Of a stretch of 29,682 nucleotides of DNA, positions 1-9,580 are shown one piece after another. The first letter of the stretch is position 1. Every line of letters starts with the position of its first letter. The position numbers were made by a program, and so were the translations under genes. The notes beneath the pieces were generated by a model. It made no database searches and had not been told where the DNA came from. It saw nothing but the letters and a program-made list of their open reading frames with translations. The stretch is from Trichomonas tenax. Taxonomy: Eukaryota > Parabasalia > Trichomonadida > Trichomonadidae. Location: NCBI GenBank assembly GCA_023091735.1, contig JALKBU010000640.1, positions 1 through 29,682 on the forward strand, in the 5' to 3' direction.

Positions 1-101
1 TTGAATAAATGAATTAATTGATTTATATTTAATTGATCCTTTATAATTATTTTCTTTTAAATATTCACTTAAAATTTTTCTGTTTCTGTTGTAGTTCGTT
101 G

Positions 102-416
102 ATGATTTCATTCCTGTTGCTTCAATTCGCTTATTCTGTTTTAAGTGAATACAATAAATTTTTCGATTATGTTAAATCATTAGTTCCCGTGTTTTATGAA
201 AATATTTACGCAATATTAACGAATGAAGAAGGATTTAACAAATTGAAATCATTAAATTTAATCGATGACGAAGAATTAGGCAAATTCAAAATCGATAAAA
301 TCTTTAAAGAAATCGCCATTAAATCAAATAGACTTTATGTTGCTAAAACCATCAACAATGAAATCATTTATCACACATACAAGAAAGAAGTTAATTATGA
401 TTCGTTCGTTAATTAA
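102..416 (+). CDS. Small hypothetical protein, 104 aa
   Basis: The frame is open from 33, but codon 33 is TTG; the first ATG is at 102, giving 104 residues. The N-terminus (MISFLLLQFAYSVL) is hydrophobic and could be a weak signal anchor or simply a buried helix. The rest is charged, mixed helix/strand, with a lysine-, aspartate- and glutamate-rich middle and a tyrosine-containing tail. A TCACTT motif at 65-70 lies about 30 nt before the ATG and is compatible with a trichomonad-type initiator. No family is recognised. It stands alone: nothing else is convincing before the phosphatase at 1849. It could be a real small gene or the 3' remnant of a larger degraded one. Codon composition is AT-rich like the neighbouring lineage-specific genes. 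Confidence 0.4.
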   Translation: MISFLLLQFAYSVLSEYNKFFDYVKSLVPVFYENIYAILTNEEGFNKLKSLNLIDDEELGKFKIDKIFKEIAIKSNRLYVAKTINNEIIYHTYKKEVNYDSFVN

Positions 417-1848
417 GTCATAAATTCACTTTAATTTTAATTAATTTTACTTTTTATTTTTATAATAGTTGTAGTGTTAAACATATATAATATCGTTTCA
501 TATTTTTCATTAACAATTTGATTTCAGCTTATTATTGAGTAAATAGTAATATTTATTATAAATAAATCACATGCCAACAATATAGTAATATATTACAAAT
601 AATACAAGCTCCTAATTGAGTAATTGTTCAGTATCTAAATTTATAAATACACGAAATCATTGCGGAGACGACAATATACATAGATGTATGCACATATTAC
701 ATGTTTTTAATGTGATACACCAAATTATACTCATAGCCTCCCAATGAATATACTGAAATTATTGATTAATAGAAATAAAGTATTCAAAAATAAAAACCAT
801 GAAAAATAATTAGCATCATATATACTATTTTATTAATGTAAACAGTGTCAAATAAATTGTGAAAAACGTGACTTTTAACCTTATCCACTTTTAAAAATAT
901 GGTTTATTATAACATTTACATAATGGTAATGCTAATTTTGCCAATTTTGGTCGCTAAAAACCAAATTTGAGAGTTCAAACACTTCTAAAAATTTTCATTC
1001 AATTTTGTGATTAAAAATTTTTTTTTACATTTTTTCTTTCAAAATATTAATTGTAAATTTTTCCATAAAAAAACAACGACATAACGATCAATCATTAAGC
1101 GCATGAAGTCTCATTAATGCATTGTAGATATTGTTATGATTTGTTTTGTCTGAATTTAACTTTTTCCAATTGATATTGGAATTATCCAACGTGAAAACTT
1201 GAATTTGATGATTATGGCTGATTGAAATATATTATCTTTTGTTATTCGATTATGAATGTAATTGATAAATTGTATAATTCCCTATGAAAAATAAATAATA
1301 TTGGATTTTTTTACACTTGTTACGAAGCATTTTATCTTGTTATAAATATATTTTAAACATATATTTAAGCAAGGATGTCGATTTATTTTGACAAAATACC
1401 CATTTTTGATGTACTTATACGAAAAACATGAAAAAGTCATAATATACAATAACTTGTCTATGCCATTACTTAGTTGAAAATAATAAGACAGGTATAAAAT
1501 ATGACTCTATAGATCCTGAATAACATAAAATCAAAGTGATCCCGCAATGGCCAATTTAAACTATCAAAGGTTCATTTTTTATTTAAAAATACGCTCCGGT
1601 ATCATATACAGATCCAAAGTATCGAATGGATAAATATAAAACTCTCACAATTGATTAAATCTGTCAAAAATTTTTCGCAACAAAATGTGACGGCAATTAA
1701 ATAGCCATACGTTATAAATTTTTCTCAATTTTATGATATATTTTTGATCTATAAGAGGAATAGAGCAAAATATTTTACAGTTGTCTCAAAAGTTAAAAGT
1801 TAATGAAAAGATTGAGGGATTTTTTGCGGTTTTGAAGTACTTTAAGGA
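417..1848. other. Long AT-rich intergenic gap without a recognisable gene
   Basis: This 1.4-kb stretch has stops in all frames at short intervals and many A/T homopolymer runs. I looked for tRNA T-loop signatures, snRNA landmarks and ORF remnants and saw none. The last 50 bases must contain the promoter of the phosphatase at 1849, but I see no clear initiator there. Confidence 0.6.
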
Positions 1849-2835
1849 ATGAGTATTGCAGCAGCATGCTCAGTCTTGGGTCACATATTGGAGAGCCACC
1901 GTGATGCTCTTCAATCCACGAATCTGCCGCCGGTCGAGGCTATGAAATCTGTTATTCGCGGTGCAAGATCTATCATGAAGCAGGAGAAGACTATTTTGTA
2001 CCTCGAAGGCGAATATGAAGTCGTGGGCGATATTCACGGAGACCTTACAAGCTTAATGACGATTTTCGAGAAGAAAGGTTACCCAAACGTTACAAAATAC
2101 ATCTTTTTGGGTGATTATGTTGATCGTGGATCTCATTCAATAGAAGTTGTACTGTTGCTTTTGGCATTGAAGTGTCTCGTTCCCAACAGAATCTTCCTCA
2201 TCCGAGGAAATCACGAATGCTCCTCTGTCTCAAAGAAGTATGACTTCAGAAACGATTGCGTATGTCGTGTTGATATGCCTTTCTTTAAGAGCATCATCAA
2301 AGCCTTTAATGTTATGCCTCTCGGTGCCGTTGTAAACAAGGAGATTTTCTGCGTTCACGGCGGAATTCCCCAAACAGAGATGACACTCGAAGAGATATCT
2401 GACTTAAAGAGGCCTTTCCATTCAGAATACAAAAATATTCAAGAACATATGCTCTGGTCAGATCCAAAGGCAAACACCTTGTTCGAGGACTTCGAATTTA
2501 ACACAGCAAGAAGAGCTGGTTTATATTTCTCCAAGAAGGCTCTTGCGAAGTTCTTCGAAAAGAACGGATTAACATATTTAATTCGTGGACATGAAGTTTG
2601 CCAGGAAGGCTACGAGCTTCCATTCGGCCCTGAGTACAACTGCGTAACTATATTCAGCTCTGTCAATCACCAGATGGGAAACATCGGTTCGACAATCACC
2701 ATTGGTGCTGATAGATCAGTTTCGCTGTGCCAGTTCGAGAATGATATTGACGATCATTTCGAAACAACAGACTTTTTGGACACAACATTCAAAGAATATA
2801 ATTTCACACAGCTCGCAGTTGAGATCAGTGCTTAA
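1849..2835 (+). CDS. PPP-family serine/threonine protein phosphatase (PP1-like, divergent)
   Basis: Metallophosphatase that removes phosphate from serine/threonine residues. All signature motifs are present in order: GDIHGD at residues 60-65, GDYVDRG 88-94, RGNHE 119-123, HGG 170-172, LWSDP 202-206 and RGHE 246-249. The expected metal ligands (D61, H63, D89, N121, H170, H248) and the catalytic H122 and R93 are therefore all there, and the enzyme should be active. At 328 residues it has PP1 size, with no extra regulatory domain. The odd part is the beta12-13 loop, where PP1/PP2A have SAPNYC: here residues 270-276 read SSVNHQM, so the loop tyrosine and cysteine are lost. The C-terminal tail lacks an RVxF-binding or methylated-Leu signature I can recognise. 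The codons are richer in C/G than the surrounding DNA, which suggests appreciable expression. PPP genes form large families in trichomonads. The family is certain, the subfamily is not. Confidence 0.93.
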   Translation: MSIAAACSVLGHILESHRDALQSTNLPPVEAMKSVIRGARSIMKQEKTILYLEGEYEVVGDIHGDLTSLMTIFEKKGYPNVTKYIFLGDYVDRGSHSIEVVLLLLALKCLVPNRIFLIRGNHECSSVSKKYDFRNDCVCRVDMPFFKSIIKAFNVMPLGAVVNKEIFCVHGGIPQTEMTLEEISDLKRPFHSEYKNIQEHMLWSDPKANTLFEDFEFNTARRAGLYFSKKALAKFFEKNGLTYLIRGHEVCQEGYELPFGPEYNCVTIFSSVNHQMGNIGSTITIGADRSVSLCQFENDIDDHFETTDFLDTTFKEYNFTQLAVEISA

Positions 2836-3567
2836 TCAATATATTGACTATATTAGTTTGTATAATATTTATTTGTTTCATAGATTTTACACTTTATTTT
2901 AATACAAAAATAAAAAAATATTGTTATAAGATGATTGTAAATCTATAGAACTCTTTATTATACACCTACAGTAGTCCAGTTTCAAATGGATCTTAGCTGG
3001 TTTGTGGTTGAAATGCAAAAATACCATAATTTAAGGTTTTTAACATTTGAGATTTAAGCAATTGGCATTAAGGATTTCACTTTAATTCAACACTTACATC
3101 GTTATATATAGTGATTGTTGAGTTCGGACAACTTTATATCTTCGAATATTAATACAGCTATAATTAGATTGGTAACAATGCATTTGGTATTAGTATTTTT
3201 TTGATAGAAGGGCATAGTCTACATTCTTTACTATGAGTTTATATCTTGATATATCAAATTTGATAATTGGTATTTAGTACCAAATCTTTTGGGAAACCAA
3301 AGCTCAGGACTGTGGAGATTTTCTTATAGAATATTAGTTTTGATAATTTTTTGAAATTTGCTATCTGAGTATTATGTATTGTATTAGAGAATGTTTTATG
3401 TTATATATCTGAGTTTAATTCCAATAATGTTTTTACATCTTTAAAATTTGTTAATCAATGTATATTTTTTGTTTAATAAATAATTACTATTCACTGTAAA
3501 GTATCTATTCATCAAACGAAATGTTTTAAAATAGATTTTTTATAAAAACGTGACATAGTTAAAAAAA
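2836..3567. other. AT-rich intergenic region
   Basis: About 730 bp between two plus-strand genes. No ORF, RNA gene or repeat is supported. It must hold the 3' UTR of the phosphatase and the promoter of the gene at 3568. A GTGACATAG string ends about 10 nt before that ATG and resembles the GACA-containing elements seen in front of other genes here. Confidence 0.5.
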
Positions 3568-3954
3568 ATGACGAAATTAGATGTGCAGCAACAACTAGAG
3601 ATGTTCGAAAACACAGCGAATGAGCTCAGGCAGGTTATTACAGACGATCCGAGAAAAGCAGAAATCGTTAATTTTTACCTTTCATGTTTTGGAAAAGAAT
3701 CTACGGAAATTAACAAAATTTATGCACTCTCGAAAGAGCAAGCGCAGAGAATAGAACGTGATTTGAAAAAACTTGTTTTTCCAAACGATAATAAGATTGT
3801 TGTTAAACCACTGAGAGATCTTGCAGCTAAACTTGCGGCTGAATTTGGGTTAGTGTACTCGAGTGTGTTCAAGAAAAAAGAACATTTATTAAAATGGTAT
3901 CAGATTTATTGGGATCAAGTTAAAGATCATTTAGAGGAGTTTGCAAACAAATAA
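3568..3954 (+). CDS. Small helical hypothetical protein, 128 aa
   Basis: A compact, mostly alpha-helical, highly charged protein (many K, E, D, Q; few G/P). No signal peptide or membrane segment. Heptad-like leucine/isoleucine spacing around residues 55-75 (the KEQAQRIERDLKKL stretch) suggests a helical hairpin or short coiled coil. ATG follows an A-rich run preceded by GTGACATAG. The frame is fully open, the codon use is normal and the size is sensible, so I regard it as a real gene, but I do not recognise a family. It lies tail-to-tail with the SWI3-like gene on the other strand (270 bp between stops). Confidence 0.6.
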   Translation: MTKLDVQQQLEMFENTANELRQVITDDPRKAEIVNFYLSCFGKESTEINKIYALSKEQAQRIERDLKKLVFPNDNKIVVKPLRDLAAKLAAEFGLVYSSVFKKKEHLLKWYQIYWDQVKDHLEEFANK

Positions 3955-4224
3955 GAAGATAAGAAATTGTTGTAATTAAAACATTAGAATATCAGAAATA
4001 GTTGTGGATCAAACATTTGTAAATTATTTTTTTTAATTTTACTTGAAGCACGTATCATTGATCTCTATATTAATAGTTCGCTTTTTACCAAATAACTTTT
4101 ACCCATTTTTAGACTAATTTATATATTTTATTAATTTTTGTGTTGGTAGTTTAAAATTATGTATTGAAGTTATATTCTGTGTGGCCTGATTAATTTTAGT
4201 TAATAAACAAACAGTTTTTAATTT

Positions 4225-5427
4225 CTAAAATAATTCATCCATAACACCATCACTATCTGTTGGAACAACATGCGCCTGTCCCCTTTCGCTGATCATCTTT
4301 GTTTTAGCGCTGATGCTTTGTTTTGTTGTTTCAACAATCATTGAAAGTAAAGCAAGCATCTTATTCTTTTGCTGTGCTCTGTGGACTTCAGTGTTTGCAA
4401 CAAGTTTTTCAAGTGCTATGGCTGCTGCACCAGCTTCTGCTGAATCAATTTCATCAACTTTTTCGTGGTGAGCAATTTTGATAGATTTCTCTTCTCCAAG
4501 TATATTTGTTGCTTTGTATGCAATTCTCATATCAGGATTCTTGGATAAAACTTCATCACGAATCATTTCTTTTGGTAAAGCGAATTCTTTGTAAGAAACC
4601 ATTGGTGGTTTTTCATAATCGAATGCTGTAATCGGAAGAGATGCGACTTGCGCTGCACATTCTTCAGGTGTTCTTGTTGGAACTTGATCTGAAACAGTTT
4701 GCCAGTTATTCGATGGTAAATCAGGATTCTTGTTGACTTCCTTCAATGCCTCGTTGAGTCTGTTGTTTTCATCGAGTGTCCAATTGCCTAAATGCATTAA
4801 TGAAGAAATTTCAGCAACTTTGCGGCTTCTTTCGGGTGTGAAGTATGGAGCACACATAAGTGAGAACGGCTGAACTGGGTTCGGTGGAATGTTCGCGTTT
4901 GGATTGATTTTTGCATCATAAGTTGATTCTGAGAGAATAACATCGTCATGCGTATATAATAATATTGGCCAATTTGTGGCATCTGGAACAATAAACTGTG
5001 GCCTCGTGTTTGGTTTGCAGTTGTAGTTGATTAAACCATGGTCAGATAAAAATTTCCAAACAGAGAATGTAAAATTAATAGGTGCTTTGATATTTCTGCG
5101 ATACAATGTGAAAGGAATATATCTATTGCTGAAAATTCTTGAAATTGCGACCATGAAATTTCTTACTTCTTTGTATATTGGATTATTTGAGAAAGGATAT
5201 TGCTTTTCGTAGTCAGATATTGATGAAAAATCGAAAAATTGTCCTCGTGGCGGAATTAAAACAGGCTTTGGTGGTTTAACTTGATTTATCGCTTTAATTG
5301 TTGAAACAAAATCGATCGTAGCGTCAGAATTCGGTGAAGATTTCGGAGGACGAACGATGCTTATTTCGAAATTCCTGAATTTTGGAATCGATTCTATTGA
5401 AAATGGATCTGTGCTGAAATTGTACAT
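4225..5427 (-). CDS. SWI3/SMARCC/RSC8-type chromatin-remodelling subunit (SWIRM + SANT)
   Basis: Core scaffold subunit of SWI/SNF-type nucleosome-remodelling complexes, acting in the nucleus. Numbered from the chosen start (400 aa), a SWIRM domain spans about 57-137: FFDFSSISDYEK, YKEVRNFMV, the YRRN turn and FLSDHGLINY match the classic order. A SANT domain spans about 215-266 (NWTLDENNRL...NNWQTVSDQVPTRTPEEC, then the LPI motif that follows SANT in SWI3 proteins). A helical C-terminal region with alanine/leucine-rich heptads (about 325-385) corresponds to the SMARCC leucine-zipper region. The frame is open up to 5466, but I prefer ATG 5427 because an initiator-like TCACTTTTC ends 3 nt upstream of it; using 5466 would add 13 residues and put that motif inside the CDS. 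It is shorter than yeast Swi3 or human SMARCC1, and close in domain order to Rsc8. Confidence 0.88.
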   Translation of the reverse strand: MYNFSTDPFSIESIPKFRNFEISIVRPPKSSPNSDATIDFVSTIKAINQVKPPKPVLIPPRGQFFDFSSISDYEKQYPFSNNPIYKEVRNFMVAISRIFSNRYIPFTLYRRNIKAPINFTFSVWKFLSDHGLINYNCKPNTRPQFIVPDATNWPILLYTHDDVILSESTYDAKINPNANIPPNPVQPFSLMCAPYFTPERSRKVAEISSLMHLGNWTLDENNRLNEALKEVNKNPDLPSNNWQTVSDQVPTRTPEECAAQVASLPITAFDYEKPPMVSYKEFALPKEMIRDEVLSKNPDMRIAYKATNILGEEKSIKIAHHEKVDEIDSAEAGAAAIALEKLVANTEVHRAQQKNKMLALLSMIVETTKQSISAKTKMISERGQAHVVPTDSDGVMDELF

Positions 5428-5430
5428 AAT

Positions 5431-5439
5431 GAAAAGTGA
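5431..5439 (-). promoter_or_regulatory. Initiator-like TCACTTTTC before the SWI3-like gene
   Basis: On the minus strand the motif reads TCACTTTTC followed by ATT and the ATG at 5427. It matches the TCA-pyrimidine/A-T-rich initiator known from trichomonad genes, which sits within about 20 nt of the start codon. It decides the start-codon choice for this gene. Confidence 0.6.
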
Positions 5440-5466
5440 CAACAAAGCATTTCCATTAAATTTCAA

Positions 5467-5930
5467 TTTTTAGGCTCTTACAATGGCCCTGTCTTCAAAA
5501 TTAATTCATAACATTATATAACTTCCCATGGTGTATCTATGTCTTTAATAATATCCTCTAATTTTAATTCTATAGCATATTGACATGTAAATAATTATTT
5601 GACATATAAAATATTATTTTGTCATGTAAAATTGTTTTCATCATTGGAAATTTTGTTCAATATAAGTTTTTATTGATCAATAATAAAGTCATTTTAATAA
5701 GAAGTTGGTATATAATTGATATTTAGGCTCTTCAAATATGGATTTAATATCATTTAATTATCAATATAATATTTTGATTTAGATATTGATAGATTGATTA
5801 TGGGATACAAACAATATAGTTCAAAGAGATTTCTTGGTTATTATATCTAAATAATAGTTATTGAATGAAAGATGATGAAGATAAAAAACCAAAAATAATA
5901 TTTAGAACATATATAACAATATACAAAATC
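5467..5930. other. Intergenic region between two minus-strand genes
   Basis: 464 bp, with no ORF. It holds a cluster of three near-identical GACATG-type elements (listed separately) and otherwise AT-rich filler. Upstream DNA of the SWI3-like gene and the 3' UTR of the homeodomain-WD40 gene lie here. Confidence 0.6.
5581..5630. promoter_or_regulatory. Triple TTTACATGTCA-type element
   Basis: Three copies within 50 bp: TGACATGTAAA at 5581-5591 (exact), TGACATATAAA at 5600-5610 (one change) and TGTCATGTAAA at 5620-5630 (reverse complement TTTACATGACA). The elements are about 150-200 bp upstream of the SWI3-like ATG. The same word recurs next to other genes in the window, so I read it as a transcription-factor site. 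The role is inferred only. Confidence 0.45.
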
Positions 5931-7550
5931 TTAAATGTCGGATGGATTCTTGTCATAGAGAGAGTACATCAAAACCTGGTTCGGTGAAACAAGGCCGAGG
6001 CGATTCGAATCTCCCAAAAGACGAGAAGAGCCAAGTCCGTCAGCATTTGAAATATCTTGTTCCTTTGTGATGATGGTGATTTCACCTGTCTGAATACTGA
6101 CGTTGACATCGATTGGAACGCCCATTCCTGTGTCTGCTTCGAACACAGCGATGTTACTCCTGATATCCCATGTCCTGAGCCTTCTATCTTCGCCAGCTGA
6201 AGCAATGAAGAACTTCCCATCATTGGAAATAGCAGTGACAGAGCCAAGATGTCTGTCAAGTTCCATTGTTGGGAAACTTGTTCGAATATCCCACAAGCGA
6301 ACGACATAATCTGCAGAACCACTCAAGAAACAGTTGCTGTCTAATGGAGCCAATGCTGTAACACCTGCTTGGCATCCAATGAATCTATGACTGATTTTTC
6401 CTGTTTCGTCAAGTGCGATAATTCCTGGTGATGATCTTGATGCGATAATCAAGTTATTTCCTACAGAAAGGAGATTAGTTGTACGCTTGAAAGGAGAAAG
6501 GATGAACTTAGCATTAGTGTCATCGTGCAAGAAGAAATATATCTTTTCTTTGTTCGCCAAAAACAAACTGTTCAAGTGCATGCAAAGTGATGTTTCTCGC
6601 ATTTGCGGACTGTTTGTTTCAAGTGCTCTCATTATAGAACCATCAGCGGCTGAAATCTGTGCCACACATTTGTTGTATGCTAAAAAGAAAGATCTTGCAT
6701 CGCGATTAAAAATGATTGAAGTAATTGGATAATTTGTGTCGATATGGATATTCTTTGAGCCATAGTGGAGTGTGTGGATATCCTTTGAGTACTCAACGAT
6801 AGCTGGATATGCGGCAGCTTTTGCAATTCCGCATTCAATAAATCCATATTCAATATTCTCGAAATAGGATGGTCCTTTGTATAGATCCTGCAGCTGTGGA
6901 TAAATATTCGGTGGCATATTGAATGAAGGATGAACCATTCCAAAATCAGAAGTTGGCACTAACGGCGCTGTGGTATATGGCGACAACTGCTGTGGAAGTG
7001 TTTGAATTGCACAGATCTTTGGAATGGAAGTCTGTGGGGCGATGTCTTCCACCCATTTTCTGTCTTTGAATGCTTGTATGACTTTCGTTTGGTTGTATTC
7101 CTTCATTTTCTGTTCATCTTCAGTAAGTATGTCAGGTGTATCTGCTGCGATGATTACTAAGTGATCAGGCTGTCCAGAAGGCGAATTTGGAGATGCACAT
7201 CGAGAAACTGGGCTTGAGAGGATCTTTGTCGCTGTTTTTGATGCCATTCTCTTCTTCGGTGGTATAGATTGAGGAGTGATCGTTATATTCGGTGATGGCG
7301 TAATATTCAAATTATCAATCGAAGCCGCGCGAATTGGTCCCTTACGGTTGTTGTTAAACCATAACCGGACCTTCCTGTTGTCCCAGCGCCTGTTGTACTT
7401 TATCAGTTCTTGCACACACGACTGAACAATCTGTTGGCGCTCTTCTGACCGCTCTGGGCTGTTGAAGTACGCTTGGACAGTCGCGTCCAATATGTTTTTT
7501 TCGATGTCACCCGGAAAATAACGGGATTCGGGTCCATCATCGTTGATCAT
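5931..7550 (-). CDS. Homeodomain-like + WD40 fusion protein, 539 aa
   Basis: The N-terminal part (about 17-72) resembles a homeodomain. Its last helix, NRKVRLWFNNNRKG (58-71), keeps the four hallmark positions W48, F49, N51 and R53 as W64, F65, N67 and R69. Residues 75-200 are low-complexity, Ser/Pro/Thr/Ile-rich, with a short basic PPKKR patch (98-102) that could be a nuclear localisation signal. From about 265 to 480 it becomes a beta-propeller: two clear WD40 repeats are GSADYVVRLWDI (411-422) and AGEDRRLRTWDI (452-463), preceded by more divergent blades. The last 50 residues are polar. This suggests a nuclear, DNA-binding protein with a protein-interaction propeller. The arrangement differs from familiar homeobox or WD40 co-repressor proteins. 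The start ATG is well supported: it is the first in the frame, with TTTTTGACAAAAA and a TTTACACGACA element just upstream. The WD40 call is firm; the homeodomain call rests on helix 3 and the predicted helices before it. Confidence 0.75.
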   Translation of the reverse strand: MINDDGPESRYFPGDIEKNILDATVQAYFNSPERSEERQQIVQSCVQELIKYNRRWDNRKVRLWFNNNRKGPIRAASIDNLNITPSPNITITPQSIPPKKRMASKTATKILSSPVSRCASPNSPSGQPDHLVIIAADTPDILTEDEQKMKEYNQTKVIQAFKDRKWVEDIAPQTSIPKICAIQTLPQQLSPYTTAPLVPTSDFGMVHPSFNMPPNIYPQLQDLYKGPSYFENIEYGFIECGIAKAAAYPAIVEYSKDIHTLHYGSKNIHIDTNYPITSIIFNRDARSFFLAYNKCVAQISAADGSIMRALETNSPQMRETSLCMHLNSLFLANKEKIYFFLHDDTNAKFILSPFKRTTNLLSVGNNLIIASRSSPGIIALDETGKISHRFIGCQAGVTALAPLDSNCFLSGSADYVVRLWDIRTSFPTMELDRHLGSVTAISNDGKFFIASAGEDRRLRTWDIRSNIAVFEADTGMGVPIDVNVSIQTGEITIITKEQDISNADGLGSSRLLGDSNRLGLVSPNQVLMYSLYDKNPSDI

Positions 7551-8305
7551 TTATAAAATTTTGTGATTTTTGTCAAAAATCGGATATTTTACACGACAAG
7601 ATTTTATTAAAATTATTTTCGCCCTCTTTTCTCTTCTCATCATATCATTCCTTTCATTTCTAAATTTATTTTTACAAATAGCAACTAAAATATTGAAATC
7701 TCAAATTTGTTAATTGAAATATAAGAGCTGAATTATATAAAAATGGTTTTACTTCTATCCATAAAATATATTAATAGACTTATTCGAAATATATTGGAAA
7801 AAATGTTGAAATCTCAATTTGTTTTATAAAGCTCATGATATTGAATAATGTGACAACAATTTCACTTTATCCCATATAATCATTGTTCAATTTTGAAATG
7901 AAATATAATTTTCAAAATTGCTAATATCACATTTTAATCAGGTTTTAAATGAGAATTTGACATAGACATATTAGTTTTAAACTGCAAAAACGAAATATTT
8001 TGATATTATAATTTTATTTGAATAATAATAAAAACAAAACAATTAAACTTAGCTGTTGACGTGTTGAATAAGCACTGAAAGTCAAGCCAAGTTTAAACAT
8101 ATATTAAAAAAAATTGGAAATATCATTCTAAACAACTAAATGTACAATTGGCATATAAGAATTGGGGGATGCCAATTAACTTTTTCAGGTGATTGAATAT
8201 TAATTGAAAAAATTTCATGAATTTTTGAATAATTAGATAGCCCAAAGCTCACTTCAATGTGCCTTTGACTGAAACGCAGGGGGTTTGTAAAGTGAGTCAA
8301 AAAAA
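7551..8305. other. AT-rich intergenic region
   Basis: About 750 bp between two minus-strand genes. No gene or repeat is supported. The only more GC-rich patch, 8240-8300, has a 7-bp inverted repeat (CTCACTT at 8248-8254 and AAGTGAG at 8290-8296) with a 35-nt loop in the 3' UTR of the next gene. It is too weak to call an RNA or terminator. Confidence 0.5.
7588..7598 (-). promoter_or_regulatory. TTTACACGACA element upstream of the homeodomain-WD40 gene
   Basis: One base different from TTTACATGACA, about 40 bp before the ATG at 7550. Between it and the ATG lies a TTTTTGACAAAAA string on the minus strand, similar to TTTTGTCAAAA in front of the gene at 15476. Confidence 0.35.
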
Positions 8306-9580
8306 TTAATGGAATCTTGCGATTAGAGATTCAGTATAAATATTTTCACCTAATTCTGTTAAATCTGTCAGTGCCGAATAAAGATTGTCGTTACCGAATA
8401 TTATTTCAAGGATTTGCATTTGTCCGTCTAAATCTGCTTTCTTAATGATTGTGTTGAGAACAATTAAACAGCTGTTTGACTCTCCAACGGACATAAGTGT
8501 CAAATTGTCAGCAAGCATATCAACAAAACCTTTTTCTAAGATTTGAACTTGAATTTCAAATGGTGAATTAAGAATAATTCTGATCAAAGCATTAACAGCA
8601 CAGAGAGCGTTTTGTAATGGTCTCTGATCAATGATATTAAATAGAATTTCAGGAACATTATTTTGTAATAAGATTTTTGTTGCTTCTTCTAACCCAAACT
8701 CAGCGATATCACCAATTATATCAGTTGCGTATGACAGTGTACAAACATCTTCGCTGTTTAACGCTGCAAAAACAAAATATATCAGTTTTGTTTCTAAAAC
8801 TGTTCTTTTTGGATTCTGTGATTTAAACGTTATCTCACGTAGAATGAGAAGCATCAAATCATGTGTTTGTGCGATTTCTGGCGGATTTTGGAATATCCAA
8901 TAAAAATCATCATAATCAACAAGTATTGATTGTATCTTATTTGATTCTTTGACGCAGAAATATATAAACCTTAAACACTCGAACCTTAACTTTCCGTCTC
9001 TATCTTGTGCTAAATTAATAACTTCTTTGATTAAAGGCAGAATCTCTTCCTGAAGAGAATCGTATTTGATGAACGTCGTCAAAAATAGCAATGACTGATC
9101 ACTATTAATTTCTGATACAAATTTGTGAACGGTTTGATATGAAAAAACGATTTTGGCGGAATATTCATTCATCGAAGAAAGTAACCCAGCGATATTGAAA
9201 GCGTAAGAAAGCGGAAAACACTCAATAATTGGCTCAAGTCGTTGTGGCTCAAGGAAAAGCTCATTGTTGAACTCTTCTTTGAACGCCACGACAATCTCTA
9301 TAGCGTGCAGATAGTTATTTATCAATGATTCGTTATTTAACGTTTTTGCGGAATTTAATAAGTTGATTAAATAATCTGCTTGTTCGGCATTGAGAATGAA
9401 AACATGTTCCTTGCAGAAATTTCCAAACGTGTTGATCCTATCTTCAATAGAAACTGATTCATCGCCCAAATGTTCGATTAATTTGTTGTGTAGTTCAGTA
9501 TCGTACGATACATCCCTAGAGTTGCGTTCGTCGTCCATTTTTAGCCTGTCAGAAATCCTTGTATCGGAAGAAACCAACAT
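8306..9580 (-). CDS. ARM-like alpha-solenoid protein, 424 aa
   Basis: Almost entirely helical, with repeated roughly 40-residue units containing leucine/isoleucine-rich helices (for example ALCAVNALIRIILN, CLIVLNTIIKKA and ATDIIGDIAEFG), typical of armadillo repeats. An acidic N-terminal segment (about 1-35) precedes the repeats. No membrane segment or catalytic motif is visible. ARM-fold proteins of this type serve as cargo adaptors or scaffolds; a distant relationship to importin-alpha is possible, but no IBB-like basic cluster is present at the N-terminus. The start may be ATG 9580, with TCAGTTTTTT about 45 nt upstream, or the second ATG at 9538 (MDDERN), which would remove 14 residues. 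Similar unrecognised solenoid proteins occur twice more in this window, so this is probably a trichomonad-expanded class. Confidence 0.72.
   Translation of the reverse strand: MLVSSDTRISDRLKMDDERNSRDVSYDTELHNKLIEHLGDESVSIEDRINTFGNFCKEHVFILNAEQADYLINLLNSAKTLNNESLINNYLHAIEIVVAFKEEFNNELFLEPQRLEPIIECFPLSYAFNIAGLLSSMNEYSAKIVFSYQTVHKFVSEINSDQSLLFLTTFIKYDSLQEEILPLIKEVINLAQDRDGKLRFECLRFIYFCVKESNKIQSILVDYDDFYWIFQNPPEIAQTHDLMLLILREITFKSQNPKRTVLETKLIYFVFAALNSEDVCTLSYATDIIGDIAEFGLEEATKILLQNNVPEILFNIIDQRPLQNALCAVNALIRIILNSPFEIQVQILEKGFVDMLADNLTLMSVGESNSCLIVLNTIIKKADLDGQMQILEIIFGNDNLYSALTDLTELGENIYTESLIARFH

Noticed and set aside
8240..8300. Inverted repeat CTCACTT/AAGTGAG with a relatively GC-rich loop
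   Set aside because: Only a 7-bp stem with a 35-nt loop and no similarity to a known RNA. It also shares AACCCCCTGC with 19476-19490, but one short shared word is expected by chance.
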